Part shown: piece by piece, positions 1 through 8,737 of the stretch
Position numbering within the stretch: the first letter of the stretch is position 1
How the letters are laid out: each line of letters opens with the position of its first letter
From: JALZAI01 sp038212215
Lineage (GTDB): Bacteria; Actinomycetota; Actinomycetes; Mycobacteriales; Jatrophihabitantaceae
NCBI GenBank assembly: GCA_038212215.1
Contig: JBBQUT010000036.1
Coordinates: 1 to 48,573 of the forward strand
Direction: 5' to 3'
Length of the DNA: 48,573 bases
Program-made: the position numbers and the translations under genes
Notes under the pieces: generated by a model
What the model was told of the DNA's origin: nothing
The model's input: only the letters and a program-made list of their open reading frames with translations
Databases searched by the model: none

Positions 1-1089
1 CTTCCGACATGCGGAGCTATCTTTGACGATGCCCACGACCCGGGCGAACTAGCCCAACTCGAACGAAAAATTTCCGCGCCGACCTTCTGGGACAACCAGG
101 CCGAGGCGCAGAAGACGCTGCTCCGGCAGCGCCGCCTCGCCGAAGACATCGAGCTCCGCGACAGCCTGGCGAAGAAGACCGACGATCTCGGCGTGCTGCT
201 CGAGTGGGCGCAGGGCGGCGAAGACGTCGGCGGCGATTTCGAGAAGGCGATCGACACCCTTGAAGCGCAGGTTGACGCCGCGGAGACCAAGAAGATGCTT
301 GGCGGCGAGCACGACGCCGCCAACGCCATCGTCACCATCCATCCCGGGGCCGGCGGCGTGGAATCCCAGGATTGGGCGGAGATGCTGCTCCGCATGTATT
401 TGAAGTGGGCGGAGCGGCGCGGCTTCAAGCGCGAGCTGCTCGACTACCTGCCGGGCGAAGAAGCGGGCTTGAAGAGCGTCACCTTCATGCTGATCGGCGA
501 ATACGCGTTCGGCCTGATGGCGGCCGAAGCCGGCGTCCATCGTCTCGTGCGGATTTCCCCCTTCGATCAAGCCGCGCGGCGTCATACCTCGTTCGCCTCG
601 ATCTACGTGTGGCCGGAATTCGACGACGAGATCGAGATCGACATTCCGGAAAAGGATCTGCGGATCGATACGTTTCGATCGAGTGGCGCCGGCGGCCAGC
701 ACGTCAACGTCACGGACTCCGCCGTCCGCATCACGCACCTGCCGACCGGCATCGTGACGTCGTGCCAGAACGAACGCTCGCAGCACAAGAACAAGGACAT
801 CGCCATGAAGGTGCTGAAGGCGAAACTTTACGATCTGAAGCAGAAAGAGCAGCAGGACAAGCTGTCACAGATCGGCGGCACCAAGAAGGACATCGCGTTC
901 GGCAGCCAGATCCGCAGCTATGTGCTGCAGCCGTATCAGCTGATCAAGGACCACCGCACCAAGTATTCAGAGGGCCAGGTGGACAAGGTCCTGAACGGCG
1001 ATATCGATCCTTTCATCAAGACCTATCTGATGCAGAAATCATCGGGGACGCTTGGGCAGGCGTCGGTGGACACGGACGACGACGCATAG
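1..1089 (+). CDS. prfB: Peptide chain release factor 2 (RF2), 5' end cut off by the window, with programmed +1 frameshift
   Basis: RF2 reads UGA and UAA stop codons on the ribosome and triggers release of the finished protein. The visible part starts in the zero frame (codons for S-D-M-R-S-Y-L from base 3), meets an in-frame TGA at 24-26, and continues in the +1 frame from GAC at 25 to the TAG at 1087-1089, about 355 residues. The frame carries the RF2 stop-recognition tripeptide SPF (in ISPFDQAARRHTSF) and the catalytic GGQ loop (SSGAGGQHVNVTDSAVRITH), followed by the usual SQHKNKDIAMK stretch. The N-terminal residues before the shift are missing or lie outside the window. The remaining length is close to a normal RF2 of about 365 residues, so little is lost. 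The gene lies in the left segment, which I assign to a different organism from the rest. Confidence 0.95.
   Translation, partial: LPTCGAIFDDAHDPGELAQLERKISAPTFWDNQAEAQKTLLRQRRLAEDIELRDSLAKKTDDLGVLLEWAQGGEDVGGDFEKAIDTLEAQVDAAETKKMLGGEHDAANAIVTIHPGAGGVESQDWAEMLLRMYLKWAERRGFKRELLDYLPGEEAGLKSVTFMLIGEYAFGLMAAEAGVHRLVRISPFDQAARRHTSFASIYVWPEFDDEIEIDIPEKDLRIDTFRSSGAGGQHVNVTDSAVRITHLPTGIVTSCQNERSQHKNKDIAMKVLKAKLYDLKQKEQQDKLSQIGGTKKDIAFGSQIRSYVLQPYQLIKDHRTKYSEGQVDKVLNGDIDPFIKTYLMQKSSGTLGQASVDTDDDA
12..27 (+). promoter_or_regulatory. RF2 autoregulatory programmed +1 frameshift site
   Basis: The bases TAT CTT TGA C at 18-27 match the classic prfB recoding site. The ribosome slips from CTT to TTT and goes on with GAC, skipping the in-frame UGA when RF2 is scarce. 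A purine-rich CGGAG at 12-16 sits where the internal Shine-Dalgarno-like element of E. coli prfB lies, but it is a weaker match. RF2-like sequence (D-D-A-H-D-P-G-E-L) begins directly after the shift, which confirms that both frames belong to one gene. Confidence 0.93.
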
Positions 1090-1139
1090 ATCGATCTCGG
1101 ATCTCGGATCGCGCGGATTTCTGATTATTTTCCGATCTA
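1090..1139 (+). repeat. Copy 1 of a ~46-base intergenic repeat, right after the prfB stop
   Basis: The stretch beginning GATCTCGGATCTCGGATCG and ending GATTATTTTCCGATCT resembles two further copies at 1570-1615 and 2041-2086, both of which read on the minus strand. Copies 1 and 2 therefore face each other around the four-helix-bundle gene. The end of this copy contains the stop codon of that gene (1137-1139). Confidence 0.75.
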
Positions 1140-1484
1140 ATGCTTCGCCGTTTTGATTGATGCCACGAAGATCGTCGTCAACTCATCGGCTTCCTTGAGC
1201 AAAGCTCTCGCTCGTTGCTCGGAGATTAGTTCGGCTTCGACTGCGACCTCTAGCCAGAACAGCGTTTCATCGGACTCTTCTTCGACGACGCCGAGCTTCG
1301 CGATCCATTCTGCACGCGAGCGCGCCCGGCATGAAGCGCGATAATTCGCGCCCACCGACGTTCCAGAACGGATCATTTGTCCGCCGACCGTCCTTCCATC
1401 CAACGAAGTTGGCAGATCGCGGCAGAGCCGAATGATGTCGACAGCAAAACTCTTGGTGCGAGCCTTGAGTTCTTGGGGTGTCAT
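1137..1484 (-). CDS. Four-helix-bundle protein of the S23 (23S rRNA intervening-sequence protein) family
   Basis: The 115-residue product starts MTPQELKARTKSFAVDII and has the family hallmarks: a short helical N-terminus, the segment RDLPTSLDGRTVGGQMIRSG, then TSVGANYRASCRARSRAEWIAKLGVVEEESDE across residues 43-75, and a final helix. The family is related to proteins encoded inside 23S rRNA intervening sequences and to the Avd accessory proteins of diversity-generating retroelements, but stand-alone copies like this one have no established function. I prefer the ATG at 1484 to the one three codons upstream because the family normally starts near this point. It is flanked by inverted copies of a ~46-base repeat, which suggests a small mobile or once-mobile unit. 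No RNA gene or reverse transcriptase is present beside it. Confidence 0.85.
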   Translation of the reverse strand: MTPQELKARTKSFAVDIIRLCRDLPTSLDGRTVGGQMIRSGTSVGANYRASCRARSRAEWIAKLGVVEEESDETLFWLEVAVEAELISEQRARALLKEADELTTIFVASIKTAKH

Positions 1485-1569
1485 GCCGCGCACAAGAGCA
1501 AGCTGTCAGCCAAGTCGCTCAGCTAGAAGAATCAACAACTTACGCTGGCATAAACTTAAAAGATCGCAA

Positions 1570-1615
1570 GATCTGCAAATAATCAGAGATCCACCCGATC
1601 CGAAATCCGAGATCA
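1570..1615 (-). repeat. Copy 2 of the ~46-base repeat
   Basis: Read on the minus strand it begins GATCTCGGATTTCGGATCG and contains TGGATCTCTGATTATTT. It overlaps the stop codon of the small membrane protein gene (stop at 1613-1615) and lies on the 5' side of the S23-like gene. Its outer end is the exact inverse of the outer end of copy 1. Confidence 0.72.
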
Positions 1616-1990
1616 ACAGAACGAGAGCAGATCGCCGCAGAACCTTCCGCCGTGTCCGTCAATGCCGTAGAGCGCCTCGCTGACCCCGTATTGCATCAGA
1701 ACCAAAGCGAGAGCCATGATCGTGCACAGTGGCACTGCAGAAGACCAGCCGCGCATGCGTTTCGCCTGCGGACGTAACACCACAACATTCGCCACGGATG
1801 GAGTGCCGAGAAAGAAGGGCAACATGTGAGCCGGGTAATACGCAGGCCCCAACATTTCTCTCACGCGTACTGCGCCGAAGACTGCGAGGAGCGCCATCTC
1901 GAAAGCAAGCGCAATTAAAACGGTCGTTGAGACTTGAAAGATCAACCGACTAAGGCGTTCGAATTGGATGACGATGTCAAATAGTTCCAT
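1613..1990 (-). CDS. Hypothetical small membrane protein
   Basis: I recognise no family. The 125-residue product starts MELFDIVIQFERLSRLI and shows about three hydrophobic segments: residues about 17-40 (around STTVLIALAFEMALLAVFGA), about 50-70 (YYPAHMLPFFLGTPSVANVV), and about 80-100 (AVPLCTIMALALVLMQYG). The open frame continues upstream to 2080, but that extension runs through the repeat copy at 2041-2086 and would encode repeat-derived residues (RISDRADFG), so I place the start at the internal ATG, which has AAGGTG about nine bases before it. It could be a real short gene or a relic. Nothing nearby indicates a role. Confidence 0.5.
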   Translation of the reverse strand: MELFDIVIQFERLSRLIFQVSTTVLIALAFEMALLAVFGAVRVREMLGPAYYPAHMLPFFLGTPSVANVVVLRPQAKRMRGWSSAVPLCTIMALALVLMQYGVSEALYGIDGHGGRFCGDLLSFC

Positions 1991-2040
1991 CGATGGTTTC
2001 ACCTTGTTGCGCAACTGAGAGAAGCCAGATTTTGAGAAAT

Positions 2041-2086
2041 CGGGAAATAATCCGAAATCCGCTCGATCCGAAATCCGCAATCGTCA
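2041..2086 (-). repeat. Copy 3 of the ~46-base repeat, just downstream of the penicillin-binding protein gene
   Basis: On the minus strand it reads GATTGCGGATTTCGGATCG, then AGCGGATTTCGGATTATTT. Like copies 1 and 2 it follows a stop codon (here the TAG at 2093-2095) in the same direction as the gene before it. The three copies differ by several substitutions, so they are not recent duplications. Confidence 0.72.
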
Positions 2087-2092
2087 GCGGCG

Positions 2093-4363
2093 CTATTGTT
2101 TGATCGGCTGGGTCCCGGAGATAAAGGCTTCGTTGACCGCGCCTGCCGCGCCGGCCGTCGTCGGCTCGCCCGTCATGCGATCGATCGGCATGAAGACGAT
2201 GTTCCCGGGCGGGTCGAAGGTGGGCGGGTGTTCGTGATCGCCGTCGAGGGCGATGTATTCCTTCATGAAGTCGATCCACATCGGCAGCGCCGCCGTGGCG
2301 CCGGTCTCGTTGTAGCCGATCGGCTTCTTCTCGTCGTTCCCCATCCATACGCCGACGGTGATGTTCGGATCGTAGCCGACGAACCACGCGTCGGTGTTGT
2401 CGTCCACGGTTCCGGTCTTGCCGGCGAGCGGCCAATTGAGTGACGCGGCGGCGGCGGCGGTGCCGTACTTCACGACGCCTTGCATCAGGTTGACCATCAC
2501 GAACGCGGTGTCGGCGCGGATCGCGTCCCGCGGCTGCGGCTGGCGTTGCTCGAGCAGCGCACCGTCGCGATCGTTGATGGCATCGGCGAGATACGGCTCC
2601 ATGCGGATGCCGTGATTTGGAAACGCGGTGTAGGCGCTGGTGAGCTCCATCAGCGTGACTTCCTGCGCGCCGAGGGCCATCGACAAAAAGGGCCGGAAGT
2701 CCTGCGTGAAGCCGAACTTCTTCGCATACGCGGCGACCTGCGTCGGGCCCAGCATCTGGATCACCTTGACCGACGGAATGTTGCGTGACTGTTCCAGCGC
2801 GCGCCGGACCGTCAACGGCCCCATGAACTTGCGATCGTAATTGCTTGGACGATAGGGCGGCTGGCCGGCGCCCGCGTCGAACTCGGTCGGCTCGTCAACG
2901 ATGATCGTCGTCGGCGTCAGGCCGCGATCGATTGCCGCGGTGTAGAGGATCGGCTTGACGGTTGATCCCATCTGCCGGTAGGCCTGGGTCGCGCGATTGA
3001 ACTTGCTGCGCGAGAAGCTGTAACCGCCGACCATCGCGAGCACCTGGCCGGTGTGGTTGTCGATCGCGACGAGCGCGCCTTCGAGGAGCGGCGTCTGATC
3101 GAGGTTGACCGACGCGGTCTTGCCGTCGATCTTGGTGATCGCGACATCGATCACATCGCCAGCCTTCAGGATGTCCTTCGGCGCCTTCTTGTTGGTCCAC
3201 TTCATGTTCGCGGCGGTGAGATCGGCGGACAGGTCGGCGATGCGCAGGTGCGCGGCGGTCTCGTCGACGCTGCGCACGACGGCCGGCACGATGTCGCCCT
3301 CGGCGATGTGATGCTGCCAGCGATCGCTCTTGAACGCATCGACGGTGTGACCGTCGGCGAGGACGTTGCGCTTCACCTTGCGGAAGCCGCGATGCTTGTC
3401 GACGCGGCGGAGGCCGCGATCGATCGCCTTGTTGGCCGCCTGCTGCAACCGCACGTCGAGGTTGGTCTTGACCGTCAGCCCGCTCTCATAGAGCGCCTTT
3501 GCTCCGTATTTAGCTTCGAGGTACTTGCGGACCTCTTCGAGGAAATACGGCGCCACGCTGGTCTCGGCGGTCGGCGCGTCGGCAACGACGATCGGCAGCT
3601 CCTTCGCGGCGGCGGCGGCCTCACGCGTGATGTAGCCTTCCTCGGCCATGCGCTCGAGCGCGTAGTTACGGCGTCGCTTGGTCGCCTCCGGATTGACGAA
3701 CGGGCTCTGCCGGACGTTGCCCTGGATGATGCCGGCGATCGTCGCCGCTTCTTCGAGCTTGAGCTCCTTCGCCCGCTTACGGAAATACAGCTGCGATGCG
3801 GCTTCGACGCCGTAGGCGCCATGGCCGAAGTAGATCTGGTTGGCGTAGAACGTGAAGATCTCTTCCTTGGTGTAGCGCTTCTCGATGCGCATCGCCACGA
3901 GCGTCTCTTTGACCTTGCGCTCCCAGCTGCGGTTGCCGGTCGCGAAGCCGATCTCCTGGGGAAACAGGTTACGCGTCAGCTGCTGCGTGATGGTGCTGCC
4001 GCCCGGCGTGTGGCCGCGCGTCACGACGTCGCGTATCAGCGCCATCACCATGCGCGGGATGCTGAAACCGGCGTGCTGGAAAAAGTCGCCGTCCTCCGAG
4101 GAGATGATCGCCTCGCGCAAGTTGTCCGGGATGTCGCCATAGCGAATGACGACGCGTCGTTCGACCGCGAATTCGCCGACTAACTGCCCATCCTTGCCGA
4201 CGACGCGCGTGATGGTGTTCGGCGCGTAGTTATCGAGTGCGCTGACCTCCGGCAGATCGTCGGAATACGCAAACATCACCCCGCTCAAGGTGCCGAGCAG
4301 AGCGGAGGCTACGAACAGCGCCGCGATGCCGGCGTGACGGGCGTAGCGAACGGCAATTTTCAC
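2093..4363 (-). CDS. mrcA: Class A penicillin-binding protein 1A (bifunctional transglycosylase/transpeptidase)
   Basis: The 756-residue enzyme polymerises lipid II into glycan strands and cross-links the peptides at the outer face of the inner membrane. An N-terminal signal anchor (residues about 11-33) is followed by a GT51 transglycosylase domain with catalytic E90 in SSEDGDFFQHAG, GGSTITQQLTRNLF at 121-134 and ERKVKE near 148. A linker region of about 100 residues leads to the transpeptidase domain with S467 in GSTVK, the SRN triad at 526-528 and KTG at 649-651. Length and order match PBP1A of diderm bacteria. Actinobacterial class A enzymes usually carry a long cytoplasmic N-terminus, which is absent here. 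It is divergent from dnaK with 115 bases between the two starts. The gene symbol is by analogy. Confidence 0.93.
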   Translation of the reverse strand: MKIAVRYARHAGIAALFVASALLGTLSGVMFAYSDDLPEVSALDNYAPNTITRVVGKDGQLVGEFAVERRVVIRYGDIPDNLREAIISSEDGDFFQHAGFSIPRMVMALIRDVVTRGHTPGGSTITQQLTRNLFPQEIGFATGNRSWERKVKETLVAMRIEKRYTKEEIFTFYANQIYFGHGAYGVEAASQLYFRKRAKELKLEEAATIAGIIQGNVRQSPFVNPEATKRRRNYALERMAEEGYITREAAAAAKELPIVVADAPTAETSVAPYFLEEVRKYLEAKYGAKALYESGLTVKTNLDVRLQQAANKAIDRGLRRVDKHRGFRKVKRNVLADGHTVDAFKSDRWQHHIAEGDIVPAVVRSVDETAAHLRIADLSADLTAANMKWTNKKAPKDILKAGDVIDVAITKIDGKTASVNLDQTPLLEGALVAIDNHTGQVLAMVGGYSFSRSKFNRATQAYRQMGSTVKPILYTAAIDRGLTPTTIIVDEPTEFDAGAGQPPYRPSNYDRKFMGPLTVRRALEQSRNIPSVKVIQMLGPTQVAAYAKKFGFTQDFRPFLSMALGAQEVTLMELTSAYTAFPNHGIRMEPYLADAINDRDGALLEQRQPQPRDAIRADTAFVMVNLMQGVVKYGTAAAAASLNWPLAGKTGTVDDNTDAWFVGYDPNITVGVWMGNDEKKPIGYNETGATAALPMWIDFMKEYIALDGDHEHPPTFDPPGNIVFMPIDRMTGEPTTAGAAGAVNEAFISGTQPIKQ

Positions 4364-4443
4364 GCTAAGTCGAAGTATAGCAGCGAGTTTCGGGTGGCGC
4401 GCAGTCTACCGAAGCAGCGCGAGATGGCAGCTGCGAAGAAGGA

Positions 4444-4472
4444 TTGACGAAGGCTGACTCAGATTTCATACT
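4444..4472 (+). promoter_or_regulatory. Predicted sigma-70-type promoter of the dnaK 5' part
   Basis: TTGACG at 4444-4449 and CATACT at 4467-4472 are separated by 17 bases, a good housekeeping promoter. Only six bases lie between the -10 box and the ATG at 4479, so transcription would start at or next to the start codon and the mRNA would be leaderless. No Shine-Dalgarno sequence is evident. I see no HAIR operator (CTTGAGT-N7-ACTCAAG), which HspR would need, and no CIRCE element. Confidence 0.5.
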
Positions 4473-4478
4473 AAGAGC

Positions 4479-6419
<1,941 letters not shown>

Positions 6420-6462
6420 CATACCGATTCTTGGCGGCCACCCGAGCGAAGCGAGGTAGATC

Positions 6463-7146
6463 ATGAGTTCCAGGGACGGCGAGCGAGGTCTCCTGCGTCC
6501 TGAGGAGCAGGAGCGGGTCGTGATCCGCGACAACCGCAAGATCGACCGACCGGCGGCTCCAGGCGCCGACGTCGACGCCTCTGCCCCCGTCGCGGGGGCG
6601 GAGGTTGCGGGGACGGACGCCGCGGGAGCGGACGCTACGGGGGCGGATGTCGCGGGGCCGGACTCCGCGGATGCCCTCTTGCTGGCCGAACGCACCCTCG
6701 ATCTGCAGCGTGTGCAGGCGGAGTACGCGAACTACCGGCGCCGAGCCGAACGAGAGCGGCTGGCGGCGGGCGACGCCGCGATCAGCCGCACGCTCGTCGA
6801 GTTGCTGCCCGTGCTGGATAACCTTGACCGGGCGCGCGCACACGGCGACCTGACCGGCGCGCTGAAGGCAGTGTCTGACCAGTTGGACCAAGTCTTCGCG
6901 AAGCTCGGCCTCGTCGCGTTCGGCGCGGTCGGTGACCCGTTCGACCCGGCCATCCACGAGGCCGTGCTGCACGACGAGAGCGCCGAGGTCACGACAGCGA
7001 CCTGCACGAAGGTGTTGCGCCCGGGTTACCGGCACAACGAGCGGCTGCTTCGAGCTGCGATGGTCGGTGTCACCGACCCGACGATCGAGCAGCCGACCCC
7101 GGCGGCCGCCACAGCAGAGCAAGCCGAGACCGAGGCTCGGGCCTGA
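6463..7146 (+). CDS. grpE: Nucleotide exchange factor GrpE
   Basis: GrpE drives ADP release from DnaK. The 227-residue protein has a long, low-complexity N-terminal region with Ala-Gly-Ala-Asp repeats (residues about 29-66), a coiled-coil helix (ADALLLAERTLDLQRVQAEY, then ANYRRRAERERLAA) and the C-terminal beta domain with the family signature VGDPFDPAIHEAVLHDES and VLRPGYRHNERLLRAAMVGV. It lies 43 bases after dnaK; the space holds a CGAGCGAAGCGAGG sequence of the REP-like type whose GAGGT serves as the ribosome binding site. The Ala/Pro-rich tail (TPAAATAEQAETEARA) is ordinary for actinobacteria. Confidence 0.95.
   Translation: MSSRDGERGLLRPEEQERVVIRDNRKIDRPAAPGADVDASAPVAGAEVAGTDAAGADATGADVAGPDSADALLLAERTLDLQRVQAEYANYRRRAERERLAAGDAAISRTLVELLPVLDNLDRARAHGDLTGALKAVSDQLDQVFAKLGLVAFGAVGDPFDPAIHEAVLHDESAEVTTATCTKVLRPGYRHNERLLRAAMVGVTDPTIEQPTPAAATAEQAETEARA
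6592..6675 (+). repeat. 15-base tandem repeat inside grpE
   Basis: About five units of 15 bases (for example GAGGTTGCGGGGACG, GACGCCGCGGGAGCG, GACGCTACGGGGGCG) follow one another in frame and encode a pentapeptide of the form VAGTD / AAGAD / ATGAD / VAGPD. The units differ mostly at third positions, so selection or age has preserved the peptide pattern rather than the DNA. The repeat lies in the disordered N-terminus. Confidence 0.85.
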
Positions 7147-7162
7147 CGGAGGTGACGCCGAA

Positions 7163-8341
7163 ATGAGCACCAAGGACTACATGGAAAAGGACTACTACGC
7201 CGCTCTCGGCGTCGCCAAGGACGCCGACGCGGGCGCGATCAAGAAGGCGTATCGCAAGCTCGCCCGCGAGTTGCACCCGGACAAGAACCCCGGCAATGCC
7301 GAGTCCGAGGCCCGGTTCAAAGAAGTCTCCGAGGCCTACGACATCCTCTCCGACCCCGGCACCCGTAAGGAGTACGACGAGGCGCGCACGTTGTTCGCGG
7401 GCGGTGGGTTCCGTCCGGGCGGTGCCGGCGGCGGATACGGCGGCGGCTCGCCGCTGGACATGACCGATTTGTTCGGTGCCGGCGGCGGTCTCGGTGACCT
7501 GTTCACCGACCTGTTCGGCAACTCTGCAACGACCGGGGCGGGCGGCGGTGCAGGTCCGGTCCGCGGCCAGGACGTCAGCGCCGAGATCGGCCTGGACTTC
7601 ACCGACGCGGTACATGGCGTGACACTGCCGCTCAAGCTCTCCAGCCCGGGCATCTGTCACACCTGCCGCGGTAACGGGGCGCGCCCGGGCACCCAGCCGC
7701 GTCGGTGCCCCACCTGTGGCGGCACCGGGTCGGTCAGCCGCAATCAAGGCGCGTTCGGCTTCAGCGAGCCGTGCCGCGACTGCCGCGGCACCGGACAGAT
7801 CATCGATGACCCGTGTCCGGAATGCGCGGGCACCGGATCGACCGTGCAGACGCGCACCATCACGGTGCGGGTACCGAGCGGGGTGCGCGACGGTGCGAAG
7901 CTGCGTATCGCCGGCAAGGGCACCCCGGGCCGGCGCGGGGCGCCGGCGGGTGACCTGTTCGTCACGGTGCGCGTGCGCTCACACCCGCTGTTCTCCCGCG
8001 AGAACGACGATCTACTCCTCACCGTGCCGGTGAGCTTCGCTGAGGCAACGCTCGGAACGACGTTGCGGGTGCCGACACTCGACGGGGCGGTGTCGCTCAA
8101 GGTGGCAGCGGGAACACCCACAGGCCAGACGCTACGAGTGCGGGGTCGCGGCGTGCGCACTGGCAAGCGCGCCGGTGACCTGCTGGTGCGCGTCGAGGTG
8201 GCTGTGCCGCGCCACATCTCCGGCGATGCGCGCGAGGCATTGGCGAAGTTCGCTGCCGCGAGCGACGCCGATCCCCGTCCGCAGATCACCGCGGCACTGG
8301 ACCGAGTCGGTCCGGGAGGCGAGCATGGCTCGACGTCGTGA
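7163..8341 (+). CDS. dnaJ: Co-chaperone DnaJ (type I, Hsp40)
   Basis: DnaJ delivers substrates to DnaK and stimulates its ATPase. The 392-residue product has an N-terminal J domain (KDYYAALGVAKDADAGAIKK with the HPD motif in LHPDKNPG), a Gly/Phe-rich linker (FAGGGFRPGGAGGGYGGG), a zinc-finger region with four CxxCxGxG repeats (CHTCRGNG, CPTCGGTG, CRDCRGTG, CPECAGTG) and the two C-terminal beta domains. The ATG at 7163 is preceded by CGGAGGTGA. The frame is open further upstream, but that part overlaps grpE and has no J-domain homology. The last 17 bases overlap hspR. Confidence 0.96.
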   Translation: MSTKDYMEKDYYAALGVAKDADAGAIKKAYRKLARELHPDKNPGNAESEARFKEVSEAYDILSDPGTRKEYDEARTLFAGGGFRPGGAGGGYGGGSPLDMTDLFGAGGGLGDLFTDLFGNSATTGAGGGAGPVRGQDVSAEIGLDFTDAVHGVTLPLKLSSPGICHTCRGNGARPGTQPRRCPTCGGTGSVSRNQGAFGFSEPCRDCRGTGQIIDDPCPECAGTGSTVQTRTITVRVPSGVRDGAKLRIAGKGTPGRRGAPAGDLFVTVRVRSHPLFSRENDDLLLTVPVSFAEATLGTTLRVPTLDGAVSLKVAAGTPTGQTLRVRGRGVRTGKRAGDLLVRVEVAVPRHISGDAREALAKFAAASDADPRPQITAALDRVGPGGEHGSTS

Positions 8342-8711
8342 GGACGTCCCCGAGGACGCGCCGGTCTTCGTCATCTCCGTCGCCGCCCAGTTGGCCGGCA
8401 TGCACGCGCAGACCCTGCGCCAGTACGACCGACTGGGGCTGGTGACACCTGGACGCACCGTCGGGGGCGGGCGCCGCTACTCCGCGCGTGACGTCGCGTT
8501 GCTGCGCGAGGTACAACGCCTCTCCCAGGACGAGGGCCTCAACCTCGTCGGCATCAAGCGCATCATCGAGCTCGAATCCCAGGTCGACGCGCTTCGTCAG
8601 CGGGTAGCCGAACTCGCCTCCGAACTCGATCACACCCGTGCCGAACTGATCGCTCGCTCCGCCTCGACCACCGCCCTCGTGGTCTGGCAGCCCCCGCAAC
8701 GGCGGCGCTGA
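8325..8711 (+). CDS. hspR: Heat-shock repressor HspR (MerR-like)
   Basis: HspR represses dnaK, clpB and lon operons in actinobacteria by binding HAIR inverted repeats, with DnaK as corepressor. The 128-residue protein has the winged-helix signature PVFVISVAAQLAGMHAQTLR, then QYDRLGLVTPGRTVGGGRRY, and a C-terminal coiled coil (ELESQVDALRQRVAELASEL). GGGAGG at 8314-8319 precedes the ATG, inside dnaJ, so the two are probably translationally coupled. No HAIR element is visible upstream of dnaK, as expected if that region is from another organism, and none in the 26 bases before clpB. Confidence 0.93.
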   Translation: MARRREDVPEDAPVFVISVAAQLAGMHAQTLRQYDRLGLVTPGRTVGGGRRYSARDVALLREVQRLSQDEGLNLVGIKRIIELESQVDALRQRVAELASELDHTRAELIARSASTTALVVWQPPQRRR

Positions 8712-8737
8712 CGCGTCTTCCGATCGAAGGATTTCTC

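Noticed and set aside
3053..4183. Long open frame on the plus strand within the penicillin-binding protein gene
   Set aside because: Antisense shadow; the minus strand encodes all PBP1A motifs without interruption.
6932..7162. N-terminal extension of dnaJ by 77 codons
   Set aside because: It overlaps grpE in another frame and the J domain begins right after the ATG at 7163, which has a good ribosome binding site.
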